Assembly (NCBI RefSeq): GCF_000374365.1
Contig: NZ_KB894120.1
Location: forward strand, 62,001-126,000
DNA length: 64,000 bases
Direction: 5' to 3'
From: Bacteroides gallinarum DSM 18171 = JCM 13658
GTDB taxonomy: Bacteria; Bacteroidota; Bacteroidia; Bacteroidales; Bacteroidaceae
The position numbers and the translations under genes are program-made. Position 1 is the first letter of the stretch. Each line of letters opens with the position of its first letter. Of this stretch, positions 1 to 7,560 are shown piece by piece. A model generated the notes under the pieces. That model saw only the letters and a program-made list of their open reading frames with translations, made no database searches and was not told the origin of the DNA.

Positions 1-2126
1 CCCCTACCTTCGACGTCTTTATGAAAAACATGCCGAAAGGTTATCCGCGCATGTACTGCTTCATCGACAAAGGGTTGGAGAAAGGACAGCCCGCCGTTAC
101 TTCGCATCCCGAATACAAAGAGATGAAAGGGCGTGCAGACGGCGCGATGAAGAACAGCCACGAAACCGCCGCGAAACCTTATAAGCTGATAGGCAAGATA
201 GCCACCGATTTCAACTTCCTCTACACCGCCTACCGCTCTACGGGCGAACAGCAGTACGCCGACAAGATGCTTGCCGTGACCCGCGCCCTGCTTGCCGTAC
301 CCCATGACATGAGCCTGAAAAACGATTTCGTATGCGGCGACATCATCTACACATTCACGCATGTCTACGACGCCTGCTACGACCGCCTGACCGATGCCGA
401 ACGCAAAGAGCTGGAAAAGCGCACCTTCGCCACCGCCAAATACCACCACATGCTGCAACGCAAGGGAACCGAAGAAAACCACATCTTCGACAACCACTAC
501 TGGCAACGCGGCTTCCGCGAGATGCTGCAACTGGGACTGATGTTCGGCGATACCCGCGACGATGCCAAAGAAATACTGGAATACTGCTACGAACTCTGGA
601 CGGCACGCGCTCCGGCATCCGGTTTCAACCGCGACGGCGAGTGGCACAACGGGCAGGGCTATTTCAACGCCAACACCAAAACCCTGTGGTACGTACCCGC
701 CCTGATGTCGTACATTACGAAGACCGACTTCCTGCAACACCCTTTCTATAAGAACCTGGGCAAGGCGCTTGTCTACGCCTGGCCGCCGCGCAGCATGAGC
801 GCCGGTTTCGGCGACGGAAACGAAAAGCCGGAAACTCCCCCGCGCCAGCGCGTAGCCCTTGCCGACTACATCGCCCGCGAAACGGGCGACCCTTATGCCA
901 TGTGGTATTGCAACGAGACAAAAGCCGTCAGAGGAGACTTCGATACCCGCCTTCAACGCATGGGCTCGTACGACAAGAGCTTCCCGGCTTCCACCCCGCT
1001 GCCCGAAGACGCCCCCAAAGCCTTATGGATGCAAGATACCGGCGAGATGCTGGCACACAGCAACCTCAGGAACTATCGCCAGAACACATTCCTGAGCTTC
1101 CGCTCCAGCCCGTTCGGTTCGGGAAGCCATACGCTTGCCGACCAGAACAGCTTCAACCTGCATTTCCGCGGAGTACCCGTGTACCGTTCCAGCGGCTACT
1201 ACCTGAATTTCAGCGACCCGCATAACCTGCTGTCCTACCGCCACACCCGCGCCCACAACACAATCCTCGTAGACGGCATCGGGCAGCCCTTTACCACCCG
1301 TGCCTACGGAAAGATAGTACGCATGATGTCGGGCGAGAATATCTCTTATGCCTGCGGCGACGCCTCGAACGCTTATTGCGGCCTGACCGACTACCCCATG
1401 TGGCAGAAGAATTTCCAGAACTCCCAAGTGGAAGAATCCGCAGCCAACGGTTTCGGCGAAACACCCTTGACGAAATACCGCCGCCACATCCTGCTGCTGC
1501 ATCCCGACATCGTGGTAATCTACGACGAACTGGAAGCCGCCAAACCCGTACGCTGGGACTGGCTGCTGCACAGCCCCGTACAGTTCGAATTCGAGGAGAA
1601 CGGCAAGGACAAGACGCTCACCACGCGCTATCCCGAGAAGAAGTTCAGCTCCATAGCGAGGCTGTACAGCAACTCCGACTGCAAGCTGTCCCAAACCGAC
1701 CGGTATTTCTCCGCACCCGACCCCAAGAAGATGCGTAAAGGGCAGGAATACCCCAACCAGTGGCATATGACCGCCGCTTACGAGAAAAGCCCCGCCAACC
1801 GTATCCTTACTATCATCACCCTGCAACCTGACGGCGATAAAGTAATCCCCGTCATGCACGACAAGAACGGCAATCCCAACGACTTCGTCGCCGGCAAGTG
1901 GAAGATTCGCGCACAGCTCAACCCGGACGAACCTGCCGAACTGCTGATACGCGCCCCTAAAGGAGGCGCCCTTTTCAGCCTGGGCAACAAGAGCCCCAAA
2001 ATCGAAGGCGAACTCTACAAACGCTCGCCCGGCACTTCCGTCCTTTTCGATGTAATGGACGGCGCATGGACTATTCACGAAATGTCCGACATCGAACCGA
2101 TGCCAACGGGGAAAGTAATGAAATAA
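1..2126 (+). CDS. Heparinase II/III-type polysaccharide lyase (DUF4962 type), 5' end cut by window
   Basis: The reading frame is open to the left edge, so the start codon and the signal peptide plus N-terminal Fn3-like domain (about 130 residues in its paralogs) lie outside. The first ATG at 21 is internal: the residues before and after it (TFDVFMKNMPKGYPRMYCF) align with the interior of the lyases at 7561 and 35792. Visible catalytic-type motifs are DNHYWQ, FNRDGEWHNGQGYF, GSHTLADQNSF and YRHTRAHNT, in the order typical of an (alpha/alpha)-toroid followed by a beta-sandwich (PL12/15/17/21 fold). The family cleaves uronic acid polymers by beta-elimination. Its closest relative here is the lyase at 35792. 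PL15_2 exo-heparinases are a plausible family, but the subfamily and substrate are inference. The sulfatase follows after 18 bp, so the two are probably cotranscribed. Confidence 0.85.
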   Translation, partial: PTFDVFMKNMPKGYPRMYCFIDKGLEKGQPAVTSHPEYKEMKGRADGAMKNSHETAAKPYKLIGKIATDFNFLYTAYRSTGEQQYADKMLAVTRALLAVPHDMSLKNDFVCGDIIYTFTHVYDACYDRLTDAERKELEKRTFATAKYHHMLQRKGTEENHIFDNHYWQRGFREMLQLGLMFGDTRDDAKEILEYCYELWTARAPASGFNRDGEWHNGQGYFNANTKTLWYVPALMSYITKTDFLQHPFYKNLGKALVYAWPPRSMSAGFGDGNEKPETPPRQRVALADYIARETGDPYAMWYCNETKAVRGDFDTRLQRMGSYDKSFPASTPLPEDAPKALWMQDTGEMLAHSNLRNYRQNTFLSFRSSPFGSGSHTLADQNSFNLHFRGVPVYRSSGYYLNFSDPHNLLSYRHTRAHNTILVDGIGQPFTTRAYGKIVRMMSGENISYACGDASNAYCGLTDYPMWQKNFQNSQVEESAANGFGETPLTKYRRHILLLHPDIVVIYDELEAAKPVRWDWLLHSPVQFEFEENGKDKTLTTRYPEKKFSSIARLYSNSDCKLSQTDRYFSAPDPKKMRKGQEYPNQWHMTAAYEKSPANRILTIITLQPDGDKVIPVMHDKNGNPNDFVAGKWKIRAQLNPDEPAELLIRAPKGGALFSLGNKSPKIEGELYKRSPGTSVLFDVMDGAWTIHEMSDIEPMPTGKVMK

Positions 2127-2144
2127 CATAACCAACGATATAAT

Positions 2145-3506
2145 ATGAATAAACTGAAACCTATCTTATTGATAAGTGCAACCCTTCCCGCAACCCTGCC
2201 GGCACAGGAGAGGCCGAACATCATCTACATCATGACCGACCAGCAGACTGCGAATGCCATGAGCTGCGCCGGCAATGAGGACCTGCATACCCCCAACATG
2301 GATAAACTGGCTCAACGGGGTGTCCGCTTCGAGAATGCCTACTGCGCCCACCCTCTGAGCGGCCCCTCGCGCGCATGTATGTTCACCGGACACACTTCCG
2401 GCGAAACGGGCATGGATAAAAACGGCACGCCGATACCCGATTCGCTGCGTACTCGTACGTTGGGAATCCTTGTGGAACAAGCCGGTTACACCACCGCCTA
2501 TGCAGGCAAATGGCATGTACATACCAACTCACTGCCGGACAAACATGCTTTCGGCTTCGAGAACCTGCACGGACACAATGATTTCGGACTGGCAGAAGCC
2601 TGCGTGGAATTCCTGCGGCGAAAGCACGGCAAACCATTCTTCCTGGTAGCTTCATTCGACAATCCGCATAACATCTGCGAATACGCCCGCAAGCAGCCCA
2701 TGCCCTTCGCCACCGTAGATGAGCCGCGGATAGAGGACTGCCCCAACCTGCCCGGAAACTTTAACGTAGCCCCCTACGATGCCGATGTGCTGGCACGCGA
2801 AAAGACACTCAGCTACCGCGTCTATCCCACCAATAACTACACCCCCGACGACTGGCGCCGTTACCTCAACGCCTACTACCGTCTTGTGGAACACGTAGAT
2901 GACGAGATAGGTAAAATCGTAGCCGAGATAGACAGGCAGAACCTTTGGAAGAATACCGTTATCATCTTCACCAGCGACCACGGCGACGGTGCAGCCGCTC
3001 ACCAGTGGAATCAGAAAACCGTGCTGTACGAAGAAGTAGCCAACGTGCCCTTTATCGTCTGCCTGCCCCAAAGCAAGCATGCGGGCAAAGTACTGCCGCA
3101 GCTTATCAACAATGGTACAGACCTCCTGCCGAGCATCTGCGACTGGATAGGGGTACAAGTGCCCGCAGGCTGCCGGGGTGTAAGTTTCCGTCCCGTCGTC
3201 GAAAGCGGCGACGCACGGAAAGCTCATCAATCTTACGTGGTTACCGAAACTTTCTTCTTCCAGACAGGTGGCACACGAGGCTGGTCGGTACGTACCCCCC
3301 GGTACAAATATGTACTGTATGAAGCCGGCAAGAATCGTGAAATGCTATACGACATGCAGGCCGACCGCGGCGAAATGCGCAATCTTGCCATTGAAAGCAA
3401 GTATCGCGACACCCTGCTCCAACACCGCAAAATGCTGGAAGCATGGATGAAGCGACATCCCCTGCCCGGACGCGCCACGGCACTGCGATTCATACCGAAA
3501 CAGTAA
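2145..3506 (+). CDS. S1-family sulfatase, serine type
   Basis: This secreted sulfatase hydrolyses sulfate esters, probably on sugar residues of the PUL substrate in the periplasm. Residues 1-21 form a signal peptide. The N-terminal metal-site segment NIIYIMTDQQ follows, and the sulfatase signature is SGPSRACMFTG with Ser72 as the residue to be converted to formylglycine by an anaerobic maturase (anSME); the S-x-P-S-R form is usual in Bacteroides. A second metal-site motif, FTSDHGDG, lies near residue 275. Its 453 residues are normal for S1. It starts 18 bp after the upstream lyase and is likely in the same operon. The S1 subfamily, and so which sulfate it removes, cannot be fixed by eye. Confidence 0.88.
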   Translation: MNKLKPILLISATLPATLPAQERPNIIYIMTDQQTANAMSCAGNEDLHTPNMDKLAQRGVRFENAYCAHPLSGPSRACMFTGHTSGETGMDKNGTPIPDSLRTRTLGILVEQAGYTTAYAGKWHVHTNSLPDKHAFGFENLHGHNDFGLAEACVEFLRRKHGKPFFLVASFDNPHNICEYARKQPMPFATVDEPRIEDCPNLPGNFNVAPYDADVLAREKTLSYRVYPTNNYTPDDWRRYLNAYYRLVEHVDDEIGKIVAEIDRQNLWKNTVIIFTSDHGDGAAAHQWNQKTVLYEEVANVPFIVCLPQSKHAGKVLPQLINNGTDLLPSICDWIGVQVPAGCRGVSFRPVVESGDARKAHQSYVVTETFFFQTGGTRGWSVRTPRYKYVLYEAGKNREMLYDMQADRGEMRNLAIESKYRDTLLQHRKMLEAWMKRHPLPGRATALRFIPKQ

Positions 3507-3524
3507 GAAATCACATTATATATA

Positions 3525-3562
3525 CCCTCTCCCCCTTCAGTATGTACAATACTGAAAGAGGG
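3525..3562 (+). terminator. Stem-loop after the sulfatase gene
   Basis: TTCAGTAT (3536-3543) pairs with ATACTGAA (3549-3556). The outer CCCTCT (3525-3530) pairs with AGAGGG (3557-3562), leaving a five-C bulge. No clear T-tract follows, so this may be a weak terminator or a processing hairpin at the end of the first operon. Confidence 0.45.
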
Positions 3563-3641
3563 TTGAACAGAATTGCAAGCCGATTCGCCGATGTTGAACA
3601 AAGAGAAGACAATAAAGAAATCCCCTTTCCTGCAAAGCATA

Positions 3642-3649
3642 TACATTTG
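3642..3649 (+). promoter_or_regulatory. Candidate Bacteroides -7 promoter box (TACATTTG)
   Basis: TACATTTG matches the Bacteroides consensus TAnnTTTG and lies about 70 bp before the DUF3575 start and after the 3525-3562 hairpin. No good -33 TTTG was seen, so the call rests on one box and its position. Confidence 0.4.
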
Positions 3650-3716
3650 CCCACAGGGAAACACCGGAAATCCGGCGATTGAAAAACACTGTTATAAACG
3701 ATGAACGATACCCTAT

Positions 3717-4574
3717 ATGAAACCGAATAACCATTTACTACGACAAGTCATCCTGATGCTATGCCTCGCAATAGCCTCCGCCTGTGGAGCGCAAGATGCA
3801 AAGAAAACGCAGAAAAAGGCTTCGAACCCCTCCAGGACAGAAGTCATCAATAAAAAAACTATTGTCGATAAGAAAGTCGTCAAAGCCCCCAAGCAGCCTG
3901 CCTCCAAAACCGCAGCAACGCCGAAAAACCGGACATCCGCCGAGGCTAAAGCAACTCCCAAAGGCAGTAAAGGCAACGTAAAAAAGAACGGCAAGCCGCA
4001 AAAAAGTGATAACGGCAAAGCGCAAAAGGCGAAAAGCAATACCCGTAACGCCAAACCACGCAAGGAACAACCCGCCGAGAAAGCAGCGGGCCGTTATATC
4101 GCCCTGAAAACCAACCTGCCGTTCGATGCGCTCGCCGTGCAGAACCTTGCCCTCGAAGTACAGGTACACAAACACATCACCATAGACTTTCCCGTTATGT
4201 GGAGCATCAGCGACATAGAGCGCGAACATGCCGTACGCGGTATCGCCTTCCAACCCGAAGGGCGCTGGTGGCTGAAAGAAGCGGGTACGGGGCACTTCTT
4301 CGGATTGCACACCCACGTGGCATGGTTCAACGTCAAGTGGAACGACACCCGTTACCAGACCGCCAAACGTCCCCTGGCAGGCGTCGGTATCAGCTACGGC
4401 TACAAGCTGCCCCTTTCCGCCCATTGGGGAGCCGAGTTCAACATCGGTGCAGGCTACGCCAATATGAAGTACGACACTTTTTACAATATAGAGAACGGCG
4501 CCCGGCTGGATACCCGTATCCGCCACTACTGGGGAATTACCCGTGCAGGCCTCTCATTAGTTTACCGTTTTTAA
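3717..4574 (+). CDS. DUF3575-type outer membrane beta-barrel protein with Lys-rich N-terminal region
   Basis: An N-terminal signal sequence (hydrophobic residues about 10-22) is followed by roughly 90 residues of Lys/Ala/Pro/Thr-rich low-complexity sequence. From about residue 127 (ALKTNLPFDA) a DUF3575 domain with alternating beta-strand patterns runs to a C-terminal Tyr-Arg-Phe, as expected for a small outer membrane barrel. In Bacteroidales DUF3575 genes are commonly found near fimbrillin-type genes, and here two DUF6562-type lipoproteins follow directly. The stop codon overlaps the Shine-Dalgarno sequence of the next gene, implying translational coupling. The function is unknown; assembly or anchoring of surface proteins is inference. 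Confidence 0.7.
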   Translation: MKPNNHLLRQVILMLCLAIASACGAQDAKKTQKKASNPSRTEVINKKTIVDKKVVKAPKQPASKTAATPKNRTSAEAKATPKGSKGNVKKNGKPQKSDNGKAQKAKSNTRNAKPRKEQPAEKAAGRYIALKTNLPFDALAVQNLALEVQVHKHITIDFPVMWSISDIEREHAVRGIAFQPEGRWWLKEAGTGHFFGLHTHVAWFNVKWNDTRYQTAKRPLAGVGISYGYKLPLSAHWGAEFNIGAGYANMKYDTFYNIENGARLDTRIRHYWGITRAGLSLVYRF

Positions 4575-4580
4575 GGAGGA
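4573..4580 (+). promoter_or_regulatory. Strong Shine-Dalgarno site (AAGGAGGA)
   Basis: AGGAGG lies 8 nt before the ATG at 4588 and overlaps the TAA of the DUF3575 gene. Bacteroidetes rarely use such strong sites, and no comparable one was noticed before the other genes here. It fixes the start of the 4588 gene. Confidence 0.65.
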
Positions 4581-4587
4581 AGAAACC

Positions 4588-5643
4588 ATGAAAAAGAAAC
4601 TCGCTACATACCTTCTGTACCTGCTGCTGCCCGCCCTGACGGCAAGCTGCCTGTACGAACACCCCGTAATGACCGAAGACGGTGAAATTGGCGTAGACCC
4701 CACATCCGTAACGCTGAACACCAATCTGAAGCTCAACTTCACGATGCCTGCGGCGGAAGAAGGCGGAACCGCACTGTCACGTCCCGCGGCAGGCGACGCT
4801 CCCCAATACCGCCACCGTTTCATTGTCGATGCATACCTGGAGCGCGTATTCGTAGCACGCCAGATAATCTACCAGAACATCACCGACGGACGCGACGAAA
4901 TCACCCTGCCCGTCAACATGAAACTGCACGCACGCAACTACGAGATAGCCGTATGGACGGACTATGTACAGATGCCCGATGAGGAAGAAGGCATCACCGG
5001 AACAGAAGAATACTTTTACAATACCACGGACAATCACCTGCTCACCGTGCTGGGCAGCGAAACCTACCGTGGCAACAACGAATACAAAGACGCCTTCTGC
5101 GGCAGCGCCCGACTCGACCTCGAGGAATACCGCGACGAATGGAATGCCCAGGTGTCCCTCGACATGGAACTGAAACGCCCCGTAGCACGCTACGAACTCG
5201 TAGCAAACGACGTAGCTAAATTCCTGAAACGCTTCGACGACGGCACACTGAGCGGCAGCAGCTTCACCGTACGCCTCAAATACATCTCCTACCTCAATGT
5301 AGGCTACAACGTACCGGAACGCCTTCCCCGCCACGGGCTGATGTACATGCAGTACGAAAAGACTATCAAGAACACCGAACTGAAAGACAAGGCCACCCTG
5401 CCGATAGCCTTCGACTATGTATTCGCCGCCGAAGATGCCGTGACGCGTATCCCCGTAACACTGGAAATCGTAGTGAACAAAGAAGTGGCGGCATCCGCCA
5501 CCTTCAACGTCACCGCCCGCGCAGGCAGGAATACCACCATAACCTACGGCTTCCTCACGGCAGACCCGAATGGCGGTATCGACTTCGACCCCGGCTTCGA
5601 CGGACAGGACGACATTACAATACCCGTATACCCCGCCGAATAA
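4588..5643 (+). CDS. DUF6562-type fimbrillin-like lipoprotein
   Basis: A lipoprotein signal ends at Cys21 (LTASC). The body resembles the N-terminal half of the proteins at 5698, 48640 and 50391: an early beta-sandwich, a segment on an aromatic, Asp-rich 'WTDYV' core, a YNTTD motif and a later 'KRPVARYEL' strand like the Rp-x-aK strand of fimbrillins. At 351 residues it lacks the extra C-terminal module found in the other three. It is probably anchored to the outer membrane and surface exposed. The strong SD and overlap with the DUF3575 stop place it in that operon. A surface glycan-binding or fimbrial-base role is inference. Confidence 0.6.
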   Translation: MKKKLATYLLYLLLPALTASCLYEHPVMTEDGEIGVDPTSVTLNTNLKLNFTMPAAEEGGTALSRPAAGDAPQYRHRFIVDAYLERVFVARQIIYQNITDGRDEITLPVNMKLHARNYEIAVWTDYVQMPDEEEGITGTEEYFYNTTDNHLLTVLGSETYRGNNEYKDAFCGSARLDLEEYRDEWNAQVSLDMELKRPVARYELVANDVAKFLKRFDDGTLSGSSFTVRLKYISYLNVGYNVPERLPRHGLMYMQYEKTIKNTELKDKATLPIAFDYVFAAEDAVTRIPVTLEIVVNKEVAASATFNVTARAGRNTTITYGFLTADPNGGIDFDPGFDGQDDITIPVYPAE

Positions 5644-5697
5644 CCGAACCGGCAGACAACATAAATAAATTATTAACCAACTAATATCACATCGATT

Positions 5698-7428
5698 ATG
5701 AAAAAGAATTTCTTATTCACAGTAATGGCATTCTTCTTGGGGCTATCGGCAGCCTCATGCAGCCAGGACGAGATTGTCTCAAGCAACGGACAAACAGGAG
5801 GAGAAACCGTATCGGTAGCGGTAAACATCCCCGTGAACGACCCCGTAACACGCGCCGTACCCAATATCCCCGACGGATACAAATTACGCTGCATCCTGCA
5901 ATTAGTAAACTCAAACGACAATAGCGACATTGCAGACGGCAGACATGTAATGGAGGTTCCGGCAGGAAGCGAAAAGGTAACTTTCACTTTCAACGCACCG
6001 AGTGACCCGTACAAATGCCTTTTCTGGGCAGACTATGTAAAGAGCGAGGTAGCAGACGTTGCCTCTGCAGAAGCGGACAACATCTACAATACCACTGACT
6101 TAAAAGCTATCGGTTACACAGCAAATGCAGGCGATGAGATGTTCAAGGGCGATGTAGCCGATGCATTCTACGCCTGCACATTAGACGCAGTAACCGGCAA
6201 CGGTGCGCTTAACTCCGTCAACCTGGTACGTCCTTTTACCAAAATCACATTCAAATCCACAGACGCAAGCTATAAGGACTACACTAAAATCGTAGTAACC
6301 GACCTGCCCGCCCCGACAGGGTTCAACGTCATGACCGGGACTACTATCGGATATGCCGGTAAAGGCAAGTATGAGAGTAATAAAATCACTTCCGCCGAAC
6401 TTACTATCGACGAAAGCGGAAATTGGTTCAGCGCATACCTGTTCACAAGCCAGAATGCAAGTACCCTGGGTGAAGGTAACGATATAAAGTTTCAATTGAT
6501 AAATGCAGACGGCTCCAAGACAGATGAACTTTACTTCGACGGCAGCAACATACCTTTAACCCCGAACCACGAAGTAAGTGCAGACGTACAACCTCAAAAG
6601 GACGGAGACACCTCGATAGATGTCATCTTCCCCGGCGAAATGGAGAACCCCGATAAATTGGCGGTAGGCGACTATATTTTGAAAGACGGGACATGGAGCA
6701 GAGAATATTCGGAAAATGTGGTTGCTATCGTATGGAAAATGGTAACAGATAAAGGAGCGGCGGTAGGCGATGCAGCCGGTAATTATACCGCAGAGAATAA
6801 TGGGAGTGACCTGACTGCCAAAGAAATTGTAGGGTATGCATTCGCAATCAATGGGGTCGAGCGTTCTTATTTCGCAGAAAACAAAGAGAAAATAGAGGAA
6901 TTCAATACGACTTTTGCTGCAAATGACACAGATTTTGATTTTACTAATGTCGGAGATGACTATTTTTCAATAGCCAACTCAAATACATTTTTATCTTCTT
7001 TACAAACGGGTAACGCTAACTCCGCCCTTCTTACCAAGTATAATGAATTCTGTACGAATAATGAGATAACCGGTGATAATACCAGTAAATGGTATATCCC
7101 CTCATTCAGCCAATTGTTAAACGTCTATACACTACTATTAGGATATGAATCAGAACCAGCCAATCCTACCATTTCCCAAGCATTCGAAAATGCAAGCGGA
7201 CTTGTGGCAGGTAGTAGAACAGCAGACTGCTATCATCTTACAACAACTATACCGGCAGAAAATAAATGCGCTATGCTAAATACAAATGGTGAAAGCGGAA
7301 CTTATACATTTACGAATAACAATAATAAAACAATAAGCTTAAACGGTGGTGTCCAAGCATATATCCGCCCCGTTCTCACCATTTTCAACAGTATTCAAAA
7401 AGCAACAAACCAACAAACTAAGAACTAA
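5698..7428 (+). CDS. DUF6562-type lipoprotein with C-terminal DUF1566-like module
   Basis: A lipoprotein signal ends at Cys21, followed by acidic residues (CSQDE) as in surface-exported Bacteroides lipoproteins. Residues about 30-300 form the fimbrillin-like region, with KLRCIL, CLFWADYV, YNTTDL and RPFTKITF. From about residue 320 (GDYILKDGTW) a second module carries KWYIPSFSQL (Lys464 onward) and ends in an IRPVLTIF strand. This pattern resembles DUF1566/Lcl-C-terminal-like domains, some of which bind glycosaminoglycans. A hairpin and then a lyase gene follow. Binding of the PUL polysaccharide at the surface is inference. The second half of the gene is more AT-rich than the first. Confidence 0.6.
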   Translation: MKKNFLFTVMAFFLGLSAASCSQDEIVSSNGQTGGETVSVAVNIPVNDPVTRAVPNIPDGYKLRCILQLVNSNDNSDIADGRHVMEVPAGSEKVTFTFNAPSDPYKCLFWADYVKSEVADVASAEADNIYNTTDLKAIGYTANAGDEMFKGDVADAFYACTLDAVTGNGALNSVNLVRPFTKITFKSTDASYKDYTKIVVTDLPAPTGFNVMTGTTIGYAGKGKYESNKITSAELTIDESGNWFSAYLFTSQNASTLGEGNDIKFQLINADGSKTDELYFDGSNIPLTPNHEVSADVQPQKDGDTSIDVIFPGEMENPDKLAVGDYILKDGTWSREYSENVVAIVWKMVTDKGAAVGDAAGNYTAENNGSDLTAKEIVGYAFAINGVERSYFAENKEKIEEFNTTFAANDTDFDFTNVGDDYFSIANSNTFLSSLQTGNANSALLTKYNEFCTNNEITGDNTSKWYIPSFSQLLNVYTLLLGYESEPANPTISQAFENASGLVAGSRTADCYHLTTTIPAENKCAMLNTNGESGTYTFTNNNNKTISLNGGVQAYIRPVLTIFNSIQKATNQQTKN

Positions 7429-7474
7429 GTATAAGAAAACAACAGGATAACACAACAAACATAAGCTCTATCCA

Positions 7475-7520
7475 TTCCCGCCCCATTCATTATAAAATAA
7501 ATATGGGGCGGGATTTCTTT
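7475..7520 (+). terminator. Intercistronic GC-rich hairpin with T-rich tail
   Basis: TCCCGCCCCAT (7476-7486) pairs perfectly with ATGGGGCGGGA (7503-7513), and TTTCTTT follows. It has the form of a rho-independent terminator, but the next gene starts only about 45 bp downstream with no recognisable promoter box between. Partial read-through (attenuation) is therefore likely. Confidence 0.7.
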
Positions 7521-7560
7521 AATTAATTCCTCATATACAGCTACTAACCCCACAAAACAT

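Noticed and set aside
1023-2135. Open frame of 370 codons on the minus strand opposite the first lyase
   Set aside because: Same pattern of low-complexity Val/Gly-rich translation opposite a well-supported lyase gene.
3443-3682. Small plus-strand frame of 79 codons across the gap after the first sulfatase
   Set aside because: It overlaps the sulfatase end in another frame and runs through the 3525-3562 hairpin, with no start signal or domain.
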